From positions 1-64,000 of the forward strand of contig NZ_JAKFYQ010000002.1 in assembly GCF_021533835.1 (NCBI RefSeq): DNA of 64,000 nt. Reading direction: 5' to 3'. The DNA comes from Synechococcus sp. Nb3U1. GTDB taxonomy: Bacteria; Cyanobacteriota; Cyanobacteriia; Thermostichales; Thermostichaceae. A program made the position numbers and the translations under genes. Positions 53,405 through 61,889 of this stretch are shown piece after piece (positions within the stretch are counted from its first letter, which is position 1; each line of letters begins with the position of its first letter). The notes beneath the pieces are model-generated. The model was not told the DNA's origin. It saw only the letters and a list, made by a program, of their open reading frames with translations, and did no database searches.

Positions 53405-54778
53405 ATGATCCACCGGGCTGGTACATCTGAAATGTCAACAGAACTGTTAACCATTGCGCCTATCCACGTTATTGGCGGAGGGCTAGCGGGGACGGAAGCG
53501 GCTTGGCAAATTGCTGAGCTGGGATTGGAGGTGATCCTTTCGGAGATGCGCCCTTTGCGCCAAAGCCCCGCCCACCACACAGATCATCTGGCCGAACTGG
53601 TGTGTAGCAACTCCTTTGGAGCCTTGGCCAGCGATCGGGCCGCCGGATTGCTCAAAGAAGAACTGCGACAACTGGGATCCCTGGTGATCTGGGTGGCGGA
53701 TCGCCATGCCGTACCTGCCGGAGGAGCCCTAGCGGTGGATCGGGCGGCCTTCAGCCAAGCCCTGACCGAAGCCATTCAAAACCATCCACGCATCACCTTA
53801 CGACGGCAAGAAGTCACCGACATTCCTGAGGGGATCACCGTCCTCTGTACCGGGCCTTTGACCAGTGATCCTTTGGCAGAAGCGCTCCAGACTTTCACGG
53901 GATTGGGCTACCTAAGCTTTTTCGATGCCTCCAGCCCGATTGTTACGGGAGATTCTCTCAATCGAGAGGTGGTGTTTCCGGCCTCTCGCTACGACAAGGG
54001 GGAAGCCGCCTATTTAAATTGCCCGATGACCGAAGCCGAGTACGAGCGGTTTTGGCAAGCTTTGGTACAGGCGGAACAAGCTCCTCTCAAAGCCTTCGAG
54101 CAAGAAGAACGCTCTTTTTTTGAGGGTTGCCTACCGATCGAAGAAATGGCCCGTCGGGGTAAAGATACCCTCTGTTTTGGCCCTCTTAAACCGGTGGGAT
54201 TGGTGGATCCCCGCACGGGATCCCGTCCCCATGCGGTGGTGCAGCTGCGGCAAGAAGATAAGGCTGGTCAACTGTGGAACTTGGTCGGTTTTCAAACCAA
54301 TCTGAAATGGGGGGAACAGCAGCGGGTGTTTCGCCTGATTCCCGGTCTGGAACAGGCCGAGTTTGTGCGCATGGGGGTGATGCACCGCAATACTTTTTTG
54401 AACGCACCGCAGTTGTTGAATGCGACGTTGCAATTTCGGAAGCGTCCGAGCCTGTTTGCCGCCGGCCAGTTGGTGGGCACGGAAGGCTACGCCTGTGCGG
54501 TGGCGGGGGGGTGGCTGGCGGGATCCAATGCGGCCCGTTTTGCCTTGGGGTTGCCCCTGATTCGGCTGCCTGCCGAGACGATGATCGGATCCCTGTTTCA
54601 ATTCATTAGCAGCGCAGATCCCAAACATTTTCAACCGATGCCCGCAAACTTTGGCATTCTGCCCAATCTAGAGGGGCGCAAGATCCGCAGCAAACCGGAG
54701 CGTTATGGCCGTTATCGGGATCGAGCTTTGGCCGCGCTGGCGGCCACGGGGCTGATTCGGCAGGTACAAACTGCCTGA
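53405..54778 (+). CDS. trmFO: tRNA m5U54 methyltransferase TrmFO
   Basis: TrmFO uses methylenetetrahydrofolate and FADH2 to methylate U54 of tRNA. The 457-residue protein has the FAD dinucleotide motif [20 protein letters not shown], the first catalytic Cys region [17 protein letters not shown], the second Cys in [14 protein letters not shown], and the C-terminal FAD-contacting [20 protein letters not shown]. The ATG at 53405 has AGGA upstream; the ATG at 53432 ([17 protein letters not shown]) gives a more usual N-terminus and may be the true start. Confidence 0.94.
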   Translation: MIHRAGTSEMSTELLTIAPIHVIGGGLAGTEAAWQIAELGLEVILSEMRPLRQSPAHHTDHLAELVCSNSFGALASDRAAGLLKEELRQLGSLVIWVADRHAVPAGGALAVDRAAFSQALTEAIQNHPRITLRRQEVTDIPEGITVLCTGPLTSDPLAEALQTFTGLGYLSFFDASSPIVTGDSLNREVVFPASRYDKGEAAYLNCPMTEAEYERFWQALVQAEQAPLKAFEQEERSFFEGCLPIEEMARRGKDTLCFGPLKPVGLVDPRTGSRPHAVVQLRQEDKAGQLWNLVGFQTNLKWGEQQRVFRLIPGLEQAEFVRMGVMHRNTFLNAPQLLNATLQFRKRPSLFAAGQLVGTEGYACAVAGGWLAGSNAARFALGLPLIRLPAETMIGSLFQFISSADPKHFQPMPANFGILPNLEGRKIRSKPERYGRYRDRALAALAATGLIRQVQTA

Positions 54779-54900
54779 GGGAGCCGCGAATCGTTTGAGC
54801 TTCCTTCTGTTCCCAACTGTTTCAGGTTACGGTCAAAACTGAGATTGGCGGTTAGGTTGAAATCGATAAGCCCTGTGGAGGCCGATGCGGAAGACACTCT

Positions 54901-56106
54901 GTGAATATTCTTGTCATCAATGCCGGTTCCAGTAGCCTGAAGTCCTCACTTTTTCAAACAGTTGAGGGCAAAGTCGATGCTACTCCCCTCTGGCAAGCTC
55001 AAGCAGATTTCACCTACAAGCCGGGGGAAACCCTGATCCAGACTCGTCGGCGAGGCTGTAGCTGGACATCTTTCCCCTCCCCTCAGGCAGGTATTCAAGC
55101 ATTGGCCCCACTGTTTCAAAGCCTTTGGCAAGGAGAAGAGGCTCTACTTCCAGAGGCCAAGGCCATCGATGGCATCGGTCATCGGGTAGTGCATGGGGGA
55201 TCCCTGTATCAGCGGCCCACCCAGATTAACTCAACGGTAGAACAGACCATTGAGCAACTGATCCCATTGGCTCCGGCCCATAACCCCGCCGCGTTGGACG
55301 GGATCCGCCTGTTGGGTCAACTGGCACCTGGGATCCCGCAGGTCGCTGTCTTCGATACCGCTTTTCACCAGCAGATGCCCCCGGCGGCAGCCCTCTACCC
55401 CCTTCCCTATGCCTGGGCCGAACAAGGGATCCGCCGCTACGGGTTTCATGGCATCAACCACGAGCACTGTGCCCGCCAAGCGGCTGAACTGTTAAACCGC
55501 CCTTTGTCGGAGTTGCGCCTGATCACCTGTCATCTGGGCAATGGCTGTTCACTGGCGGCGATCCGGGGAGGAAAAAGTGTCGATACCACCATGGGCTACA
55601 CCCCTCTAGAGGGCTTGATGATGGGATCCCGGTCAGGATCGGTAGATCCGGGCATTTTGATTCATCAGCTCCGCCGGGGCATGAGCGTTGAGGAGTTGGA
55701 TCGGATTTTGAACCAGGAATCGGGCCTAAAGGGGGTCTCGGGCCTGAGCAGCGACATGCGCACAGTGTTGGAGGCGATGCAAAGCGGGCATGAACGGGCG
55801 GAGTTGGCTTTCGATCTGTTTGTGCACCGGCTGCGCGGCCAGATTGGGGCAATGCTGATGAACTTGGATCGGCTGGATGCCCTGGTGTTTTCGGGTGGCA
55901 TCGGGGAAAACTCAGCCCCTGTGCGGGCGGCCACCTGTGCGAATCTGGGCTTCTTGGGGATCCAAATCGACCCTGTACTCAATGCGGGATCCCCTCGCAA
56001 CTGCGATATCAGCACCTTTGATGCTTCGGTGCGCGTTTTGGTGATCTCAGCTCAAGAAGACTGGGCCATTGCCACAGCTTGCCAAGCGGTTTTGCAAGGG
56101 GAGTAA
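54901..56106 (+). CDS. ackA: Acetate kinase
   Basis: AckA interconverts acetyl phosphate plus ADP and acetate plus ATP. The 401-residue protein has [15 protein letters not shown] at the N-terminus, GHRVVHGG, phosphate-binding [42 protein letters not shown] and [18 protein letters not shown]. All key family residues appear intact. The start is GTG, supported by GGAAG about 9 bases upstream. Phosphotransacetylase is not next to it. In a photosynthetic mat organism it would support fermentation in the dark, which is inference. Confidence 0.95.
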   Translation: MNILVINAGSSSLKSSLFQTVEGKVDATPLWQAQADFTYKPGETLIQTRRRGCSWTSFPSPQAGIQALAPLFQSLWQGEEALLPEAKAIDGIGHRVVHGGSLYQRPTQINSTVEQTIEQLIPLAPAHNPAALDGIRLLGQLAPGIPQVAVFDTAFHQQMPPAAALYPLPYAWAEQGIRRYGFHGINHEHCARQAAELLNRPLSELRLITCHLGNGCSLAAIRGGKSVDTTMGYTPLEGLMMGSRSGSVDPGILIHQLRRGMSVEELDRILNQESGLKGVSGLSSDMRTVLEAMQSGHERAELAFDLFVHRLRGQIGAMLMNLDRLDALVFSGGIGENSAPVRAATCANLGFLGIQIDPVLNAGSPRNCDISTFDASVRVLVISAQEDWAIATACQAVLQGE

Positions 56107-56221
56107 GCGAACTCTCCAAGACCGATTCCGGTCAGGTTCTCTCCTTTCTATCCACTGGCTGGGTGAGGATAAACCTCTAACAATAAACTCAAACAGAAGC
56201 TCATTTTGGGGTGGAGAGGAG

Positions 56222-56689
56222 ATGATGCAACGGATCAATGAACGGCTCCCATTGTTTTTGCTGTTGGGCAGTGTTGTTGCGGGTTGTGGGGGCACGACAG
56301 GCGGCAGCGATTTTTTGCCTCTGCCGAACCCGATACCTGCCCCAACCCTCACCATTACCGATCTCTCCCCGCGCACGGTTTCGGTGGGGCAAACCCCGAC
56401 TTTTGTCGTCTCTTTTCGGGTGGAGGCCCCCGCTGGGATCCGCGGATCCAATGCGTTCTTGGCTTCCGTCACCACTCCACTGGGCAATTTCGTTACTTTA
56501 GGAGCTTTCGATGCTTCCCAATTGCCCGGCTGCTCCGTTGGGGCCACCACCTGCACTGTGACCGGCCTCGCCCTGACGCAAAATAGTTTTACCCCTACTC
56601 AAACGGGATCCCATCAATTAACCATTAGCGTTTTCGATCGACAGGATCGGCTTGGCAGTGGCAGTTTTGCCTTTAGCGGAGTACTTTGA
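56222..56689 (+). CDS. Small lipoprotein with Ig-like beta domain
   Basis: The 155-residue product has a lipoprotein signal (LFLLLGSVVAGC, cysteine about 22), a Gly/Pro-rich linker and a beta-rich domain (about 45-150; LTITDLSPRTVSVGQTPTFV, GSHQLTISVFDRQDRLGSGS) resembling an Ig or cadherin-like fold. Two more cysteines (LPGCSVGATTCTVTG) could form a disulfide. The ATG at 56222 follows GGAGAGGAG closely. Function unknown. It resembles the lipoproteins at 13369 and 20984 only in general type. Confidence 0.7.
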   Translation: MMQRINERLPLFLLLGSVVAGCGGTTGGSDFLPLPNPIPAPTLTITDLSPRTVSVGQTPTFVVSFRVEAPAGIRGSNAFLASVTTPLGNFVTLGAFDASQLPGCSVGATTCTVTGLALTQNSFTPTQTGSHQLTISVFDRQDRLGSGSFAFSGVL

Positions 56690-56717
56690 GAAACCAATCT
56701 ATAAAACCAATTTATAA

Positions 56718-56909
56718 GTGGGATCCCTGTTCAAAAAGAGTCGAGAGCAATTCACCGACCCGGAGCTGCGAGAGCCACTGGTTGATTTTTTAGAGCTGCA
56801 AACCCAAATTCGCGCATTGCCAGTAGAGCCAGTAGAGCCAGTAGAGTCATTAGAAGCCTTGAGAGAAACCCTTCTCGATTTTGGATCCCTGCCAGATTTG
56901 ATAGAGTAG
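56718..56909 (+). pseudogene. DUF4351-like remnant of a Rpn/transposase-type gene
   Basis: The 63-codon frame ends ALRETLLDFGSLPDLIE, which fits the C-terminal DUF4351 motif of Rpn-type PD-(D/E)XK proteins; those are normally several hundred residues long and continue a few residues past this point. The first part (KKSREQFTDPELREPLVDFL) and a Val-Glu-Pro repeat precede it. The start would be a GTG with no ribosome site. It is probably a truncated fossil. The DNA holds almost three copies of the 9-mer CAGTAGAGC (56821-56847). Confidence 0.45.
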
Positions 56910-57020
56910 CTGAAGAGATTGAGCTAAAAAGGATCTCGAATTGGCAAAAGAATTATCCCGGAAGAGATAGTTAGTTTGGTCACTGAAGGATCCCATGAAG
57001 ATCCCATGTTTCTCATCCCC

Positions 57021-57842
57021 TCAACGAGTTAAATACTGTTCTAAGCGCCCCTGAAAAAAGGACAAAATCAAGGTCAGTAGCCAGTACCATAGAGCTGCCA
57101 CCACCAAAGCTTCGAAAAAATGTTGCCTCGGCAAACCGGCTTGGCGGGCACGCCCCATCAGCTCCTGCAAAGCAATGGCACTAGCCAGAGCCGTATCCTT
57201 CTGCATAGCGATAAATTGATTGCCAATATCCGGTAAAACAATCCGGAAAGCTTGCGGCAGAACAATGCGCCACAGGGTTTGCCAAGGTTTTAGCCCCAGA
57301 GCATAGGCGGCTTCCGTTTGCCCGCGATGGATAGCTTGGATCCCGGCCCGAAAGATTTCGCTCATGTAAGCGCCATAGTTGAGGGTGAGCGCCAACACTG
57401 CGGATGAAAAAGAACCCAAGACAAGTCCCAGTTGTGGCAAGGCCTGATAGATAAACAAAAATTGGAGAAACAGGGGGGTGCCCCGCATCAGGGACACATA
57501 CAAAGCTGACAGGCTATTCAGAGAAGCTACTTGTGAAAGGCCCGCCAATGCCGACAAAAAGGCCAAAGTGGTGGCACAGAGAATTGAAACCAGCGACAGC
57601 TGAAAGGTAATGCCTACCCCTTGCGAAATAAACCACCACCATTCCCGCACAAAGTTGCCGTTCAGGCGCAGGGTGCGGATCGGGATCCCGGCCAACTCAA
57701 ACCGTAGCCCACTGAAGGCGAACGCCAACAACGCCAGCCAAAGCACCAACCACAATCCCCGTGCCACTGGGAAGGGGATCCCTTTCTGAAGGGGTGGCGG
57801 CGGCTGGGTGGGTTGCCCCAGCGGGATAGAGTCCTTGTTCAC
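57021..57842 (-). CDS. Polar amino-acid ABC transporter permease
   Basis: The 273-residue protein belongs to the His/Glu/Gln/Arg permease family. It has an N-terminal Pro-rich tail, about five membrane helices, the family signature SLMRGTPLFLQFLFIYQALP, and an EAA loop QTEAAYALGLKPWQTLWRIV followed by LPQAFRIVLPDIGNQFIAMQ. The start GTG overlaps the stop of the upstream binding-protein gene by 4 bases (GTGA), a classic coupled pair. That upstream gene is broken by a nonsense codon, which may affect this gene's translation. No ATPase gene follows. Confidence 0.88.
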   Translation of the reverse strand: MNKDSIPLGQPTQPPPPLQKGIPFPVARGLWLVLWLALLAFAFSGLRFELAGIPIRTLRLNGNFVREWWWFISQGVGITFQLSLVSILCATTLAFLSALAGLSQVASLNSLSALYVSLMRGTPLFLQFLFIYQALPQLGLVLGSFSSAVLALTLNYGAYMSEIFRAGIQAIHRGQTEAAYALGLKPWQTLWRIVLPQAFRIVLPDIGNQFIAMQKDTALASAIALQELMGRARQAGLPRQHFFEALVVAALWYWLLTLILSFFQGRLEQYLTR

Positions 57843-58705
57843 TCGACTTTTTTTGTTAAATCAATGCCGTAGTAACGCTCCGAGAGTGTCGTCAGGGTGC
57901 CATCGGCGTGCATGGCTTCCAGAATCTCGGTAATTTCGGCTTGCAAACTCTCTGAGTTGGCAGGACTGGAGCGATCCAACGCTACCGCCAGGGCTTCCTA
58001 ATAGACGGGATCCCCAAGCGTTTTCAGCGGTAGACCTTCTTGAATGGCATCTTCTGCGGTCGGTAAAGCCGTGAGAACCGCATCCAGCCGGGTACCATCT
58101 CCCAGAGCCAAATCTTGGATGGCCAAACTATCCGTATCGTAGATACGAATATCCACACTCGGGGCTGGTATGGCTATGGTCTCCCCCTCCAGGGTGAGAG
58201 TACCCTCCAGGTAGGCTTGATAGGTGGTAGCAGTGCCAACCCCAACCCGTTTGCCCTCCAGGGCGGGGATATCGGCTGTGGTGGAGGTTTCATGCACGAT
58301 AAAACTGGCAGGGGTGTAGTAGTAGGGAATGGTGAAGAGCAGGGCTTGCTGGCGTTCAGCGGTCACGGTCATGGAGCCGACATTCACATCCCAGCGGCCA
58401 TTCCAGGAGCCGGCGGTAATTACATCAAAATTGATATCCAAAAACTCAGCTTCTACCCCCAAGCGACTGGCGATCTCCCGGGCCACATCCACATCAAAGC
58501 CCTCCCAAGTGCCGTCGGGGTTGAGGTAGCTTTGGGGACGATAGTTGGAGTCGGTAGAAACCCGCAGCACCCCCCGTTCCTTCACCTGAGCCAGCAGATC
58601 GTTGCTTTGGGCCAGCAGGGATCCCTGGGCTGTACCCAAGGTTAGGCATCCGGCTAGGGTGAACAAAAGGGCTTGTAAGGATCTGCGTCGAGAGACAAAC
58701 ATCAT
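57839..58705 (-). pseudogene. Amino-acid ABC substrate-binding protein, interrupted by an in-frame TAG
   Basis: A signal peptide (SLQALLFTLAGCLTLGTAQG) and a periplasmic binding-protein type II fold follow the ATG at 58705: VLRVSTDSNYRPQSYLNPDG, WEGFDVDVAREIASRLGVEA and RWDVNVGSMTVTAERQQALL. At 57998-58000 the codon is TAG, after TLGDPVY. The same frame then continues without a shift as EALAVALDRSSPANSESLQA... to a TGA at 57839, with the helix (LQAEITEILEAMHADGTL) and YYGIDL ending expected of the family. One base change from a tyrosine codon would explain it. Either it is a recent pseudogene lacking the last 51 residues, a read-through gene, or a sequence error. Confidence 0.8.
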
Positions 58706-58921
58706 CGACAAAACCTCGGGTGAATGTGAAGAGCAACCCCACTGGGATCCAACTGGGATCCATCTAAGATATCAAAGGCTGTCATAGTCTCCGCCACAAG
58801 ACGGTATCACCCGACACGAACCCGTCAAGCAGGGATCCCACAGAGCAGAACGGATCCAGATGAGCCAGGTTAGCTGAGATTATTCTCAATTCTTTATACT
58901 TACAGCAATCCGTCTTGAAGC
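58706..58921. other. Gap upstream of the binding-protein gene
   Basis: 216 bases between the amino-acid transporter operon and the small open frame at 58922, both on the minus strand. The transporter promoter should be here. Two GGATCC sites lie close together near 58745-58760. I see nothing else. Confidence 0.3.
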
Positions 58922-59038
58922 CTACACCTTGTCAATCGTGCCGTGTTCCGCCAGAATTTTCTCGATGCGGGTTTCATCCAGGCGTGAGAACAACCGCGAA
59001 GCCTCTGCCTCTTGCTTGTCTCGAATGGTTTTCGCCAA
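58922..59038 (-). CDS. Possible small helical protein, 38 residues
   Basis: A TTG preceded by GGAGG with a 7-base gap opens a frame reading MAKTIRDKQEAEASRLFSRL and on to ETRIEKILAEHGTIDKV before a TAG. The composition (Arg, Lys, Glu, Ala) suggests one or two amphipathic helices. It begins 47 bases after the stop of the radical SAM gene and may be its co-transcribed partner. I do not recognise a family. Confidence 0.35.
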   Translation of the reverse strand: MAKTIRDKQEAEASRLFSRLDETRIEKILAEHGTIDKV

Positions 59039-59085
59039 CTGACATCCTCCCTATGCCAACCGCAAGTTGGGGAAAGCTGGATTTC

Positions 59086-60693
59086 CTAAACGGACAGAGC
59101 CTCTTGCCGATGTTGCAGCAGTCGCTCTGGGGTGAGAGGACCTTCAAGGTGATCCCAAGGCAAGGGATCCCCAGGGATCCAATGGCTGTGGACATAGTAT
59201 TCCAAAGGCGGAAGCTGCCCCTTGAGTTCCTTAAAAGCCCGTTTGTAGCTCCCCAAAGACTCCCCAAACTCTCGTGCCAAAATCAACACTTTGCCCACAC
59301 GGCGATCCCCTCGCGAAATTAGGGCTTGAATCACTGACCAGCTATAGCTTTCGGGGCGAAAATCGATCCCTAAAGGTCGCAATTGTTTCTGAAAAAACTG
59401 CAATTTTTTCTCTGCTTTTGGGTCTACTCCGTACCACTGAAAAGGCGTGTGGGCCTTGGGCACAAAGGTACTGCAACCCAGAGTGAAGCGCAAACGGGGA
59501 GCCACCTGTTTCAGCTCTTTGAACAGGGCAACGGTTTGCTCCAAATCGGCTTGTGTTTCTGCCGGGATCCCGGCCATGCCGTAGAATTTGATGCCCCCTA
59601 ACCCGCCGGATTGGGCATGGACTGCCGCTGCCAGAATTTCTGAGTTGCTGAGTTTCTTGTTGACGATTTGCCGTAGCCGCTCTGAGCCACTTTCAATCGC
59701 CACCGTAATGGACTTGCTGCCCCGACTGGACAACACTTGGGCCAAACGGGGAGTAACGGTGCCCGTCCGCACCGAGGCCAAGCTGAGGCGCACTTGCTCA
59801 AAGCGATCCTGGGCCAAGTAGTCCAGCAGCTGCTCAAACTGCGGATGTTGGGTGACCGAAGCCCCCAGCAGGCCAATCCGTTGGGTGACCTGTAGCCCCC
59901 GCTCCACCGCTGGGATCAAATGCCCCTCCACATCCGCGACGCGAAAAGGCAAAGTCAGGTAGCTGGCTAAGCAAAAGCGACACATCTCCGGGCAACTGCG
60001 CACCACCTCCAGCATGTAGATGTTTTCCCAGGCGGCTTTGGGGGTGACCACCGTTGAGACTGAAAGGGTATTGCCGCGGAAGGTATGTTTGCGGATCCTC
60101 TCTGGGATCCCTGCCCGCTTGGGCAGGATCTTCTCCACAGGACCTGTTGGCTCCAAGTATTGAGGTTCGTAAAGGCTGGGCACATAAATCCCCGGCACTT
60201 GTGCCAGAGCCAGTAACTTTTGGGCACGGGATCCGCCCCGCACCGGTTGGTAGGACTGGATCAATTCATCGACCAATCCTTCCCCATCCCCTAATAGGAT
60301 CACATCGAAGAAGTCTGCAAAAGGCTCTGGATTGGCCGTCAGCACAGGGCCACCCCCGAAAATCAGCGGATCCGATTCACCCCGCGCCTGAGACTGGATC
60401 GGGAGCCGGTGCTGTTCCAACAGGGCCAGAATATGGACATAGTCCAGCTCCCAGGACACCGAAAAGCCAAATAGCTCCGGTTGCTGGGGCAAAGGCTCAG
60501 ACAGATCGGTGAACAGGCGGCACACGGCCACATCCCTACGGCTGGCTAACATACTCCAGATCACCTGGTAGCCCAGGCTGGTAATGCCCACCGAGTAGGT
60601 ATTGGGAAAAGCGTAAACCACCCGTACCGCCTCTGCATCGGGTGTGGCCGGGGTAAACAGCAGTTGTTCAAAGTCAAAATCTGAGCTGGCCAA
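59086..60693 (-). CDS. Radical SAM protein with N-terminal B12-binding-like domain
   Basis: The 535-residue protein has an N-terminal cobalamin-binding-like Rossmann domain (about 20-150; RVVYAFPNTYSVGITSLGYQ, IFGGGPVLTANPEPFADFFD, ILLGDGEG) and a radical SAM domain (about 220-440) with the cluster motif SCPEMCRFC and GSERLRQIVNKKLS. It resembles the widespread family annotated as TIGR03960-type B12-radical SAM proteins; the substrate is unknown to me. The only available start is a TTG at 60693, since an in-frame stop lies just upstream; GGGA precedes it. It is divergent from the methyltransferase gene. Confidence 0.82.
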   Translation of the reverse strand: MASSDFDFEQLLFTPATPDAEAVRVVYAFPNTYSVGITSLGYQVIWSMLASRRDVAVCRLFTDLSEPLPQQPELFGFSVSWELDYVHILALLEQHRLPIQSQARGESDPLIFGGGPVLTANPEPFADFFDVILLGDGEGLVDELIQSYQPVRGGSRAQKLLALAQVPGIYVPSLYEPQYLEPTGPVEKILPKRAGIPERIRKHTFRGNTLSVSTVVTPKAAWENIYMLEVVRSCPEMCRFCLASYLTLPFRVADVEGHLIPAVERGLQVTQRIGLLGASVTQHPQFEQLLDYLAQDRFEQVRLSLASVRTGTVTPRLAQVLSSRGSKSITVAIESGSERLRQIVNKKLSNSEILAAAVHAQSGGLGGIKFYGMAGIPAETQADLEQTVALFKELKQVAPRLRFTLGCSTFVPKAHTPFQWYGVDPKAEKKLQFFQKQLRPLGIDFRPESYSWSVIQALISRGDRRVGKVLILAREFGESLGSYKRAFKELKGQLPPLEYYVHSHWIPGDPLPWDHLEGPLTPERLLQHRQEALSV

Positions 60694-60824
60694 GGGATCC
60701 CACTATGGAGGTTTCAATTGTCTATTTTGATGTGCCTGCTTTCCCACCTTAGTCGGAGACTTGGGAGACTTCCAAATGGCAGGATCAATCTGGATCAACC
60801 ATACGGATGCCCAGGAGCTAATCC

Positions 60825-61694
60825 ATGACCTCTGCCCTCAACCAACGTATTCGCAACTTTTATGATGCTTCTTCGGGCCTGTGGGAGCAGGTATGGGGAG
60901 AGCATATGCACCATGGCTATTACGAAGCGGGGCAACCGGGTAAAGGACGGCGGCAAGCGCAAATGCATTTGATCAACAAGGTCATCAAGTGGGGCCACAT
61001 TGGGGATCCCTTCTCACCCCGACACATCCTCGACTTGGGCTGTGGCATTGGCGGCAGCAGCTTGGAGTTGGCCCAACGCTTCGGGGCCAGAGTGACGGGC
61101 ATTACCTTAAGTCCTGTACAGATGAAACGGGCCCAGGAACGCGCCGAGGCTGTCGGCCTGAGCCAGCAGGTACAGTTTCAGGTGGCGGATGCCCTGCAAA
61201 TGCCATTTGAGACGGGATCCTTCGATCTGGTGTGGTCTTTGGAAAGTGGCGAACATATGCCCGATAAGCACCAGTTTTTGGCGGAATGTTGGCGAGTTCT
61301 GCGACCGGGCGGACAACTGTTGTTAGTGACCTGGTGCCACCGCGAGGGATCCCTAAGCCCGCAGGATCGGCAGCATTTGCAGAAGATCTACGATGTCTAC
61401 TGCCTGCCCTATGTGATCAGCCTGTCAGAATACGTTCACTTGGCCCAGCAGGTGGGGTTTGAGCAGATTTACCAGGCCGACTGGTCGGAACAGGTGGCCC
61501 CCTTTTGGGATGAGGTGATCGCTTCTGCCCTCGATTGGCGGTGGATCCCAGGTTTACTGCGCAGTGGTTGGGGGACGATCCGGGGAGCCTTGGGCTTGGG
61601 TCTGATGCGTCGCGGCTATGCTAGTGGCCTAGTGCGCTTCGGCCTCCTGAGCGGATTCAAACCAGTAGCCCATTGCAGAGACAAATCAACCTAA
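60825..61694 (+). CDS. Gamma-tocopherol methyltransferase-like enzyme
   Basis: This 289-residue class I SAM methyltransferase has N-terminus LNQRIRNFYDASSGLWEQVW and GEHMHHGYYEAG, characteristic of tocopherol/sterol C-methyltransferase relatives such as cyanobacterial Slr0089. Motif I is ILDLGCGIGGSSLELAQRFG, followed by VTGITLSPVQMKRAQ and SFDLVWSLESGEHMPDK. The likely reaction is methylation of gamma- to alpha-tocopherol at the thylakoid or plasma membrane; MPBQ methyltransferase is the main alternative. AGGAG precedes the ATG. Confidence 0.82.
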   Translation: MTSALNQRIRNFYDASSGLWEQVWGEHMHHGYYEAGQPGKGRRQAQMHLINKVIKWGHIGDPFSPRHILDLGCGIGGSSLELAQRFGARVTGITLSPVQMKRAQERAEAVGLSQQVQFQVADALQMPFETGSFDLVWSLESGEHMPDKHQFLAECWRVLRPGGQLLLVTWCHREGSLSPQDRQHLQKIYDVYCLPYVISLSEYVHLAQQVGFEQIYQADWSEQVAPFWDEVIASALDWRWIPGLLRSGWGTIRGALGLGLMRRGYASGLVRFGLLSGFKPVAHCRDKST

Positions 61695-61889
61695 CGCTGA
61701 GACGATTTGGCCCCGTCACGGTCAATAAACTTCCCCCCACCACCCAATCCAGATCCGCATCGGCAAAGGCTGGGAGCAAGACCAGAACAGGGTGTCAGGC
61801 TGCAATACCGTGAAATACCGTGATCGTGAGGGAGATAGAGTTGCCCTGTGGGATCCGATAGGCTGGATCCACCCTTAAGGTGTCGGCTT
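61695..61889 (+). promoter_or_regulatory. Intergenic region upstream of polA
   Basis: 195 bases with no gene. The imperfect repeat AATACCGTGA occurs twice in tandem near 61805-61822. The polA promoter may lie here, but no clear element is visible. Confidence 0.25.

Noticed and set aside
57998-58000. TAG read as a recoded amino acid such as pyrrolysine
   Set aside because: Nothing in a cyanobacterial context supports it, and the position is a plain Tyr in similar proteins as far as I recall; a nonsense mutation or error is simpler.
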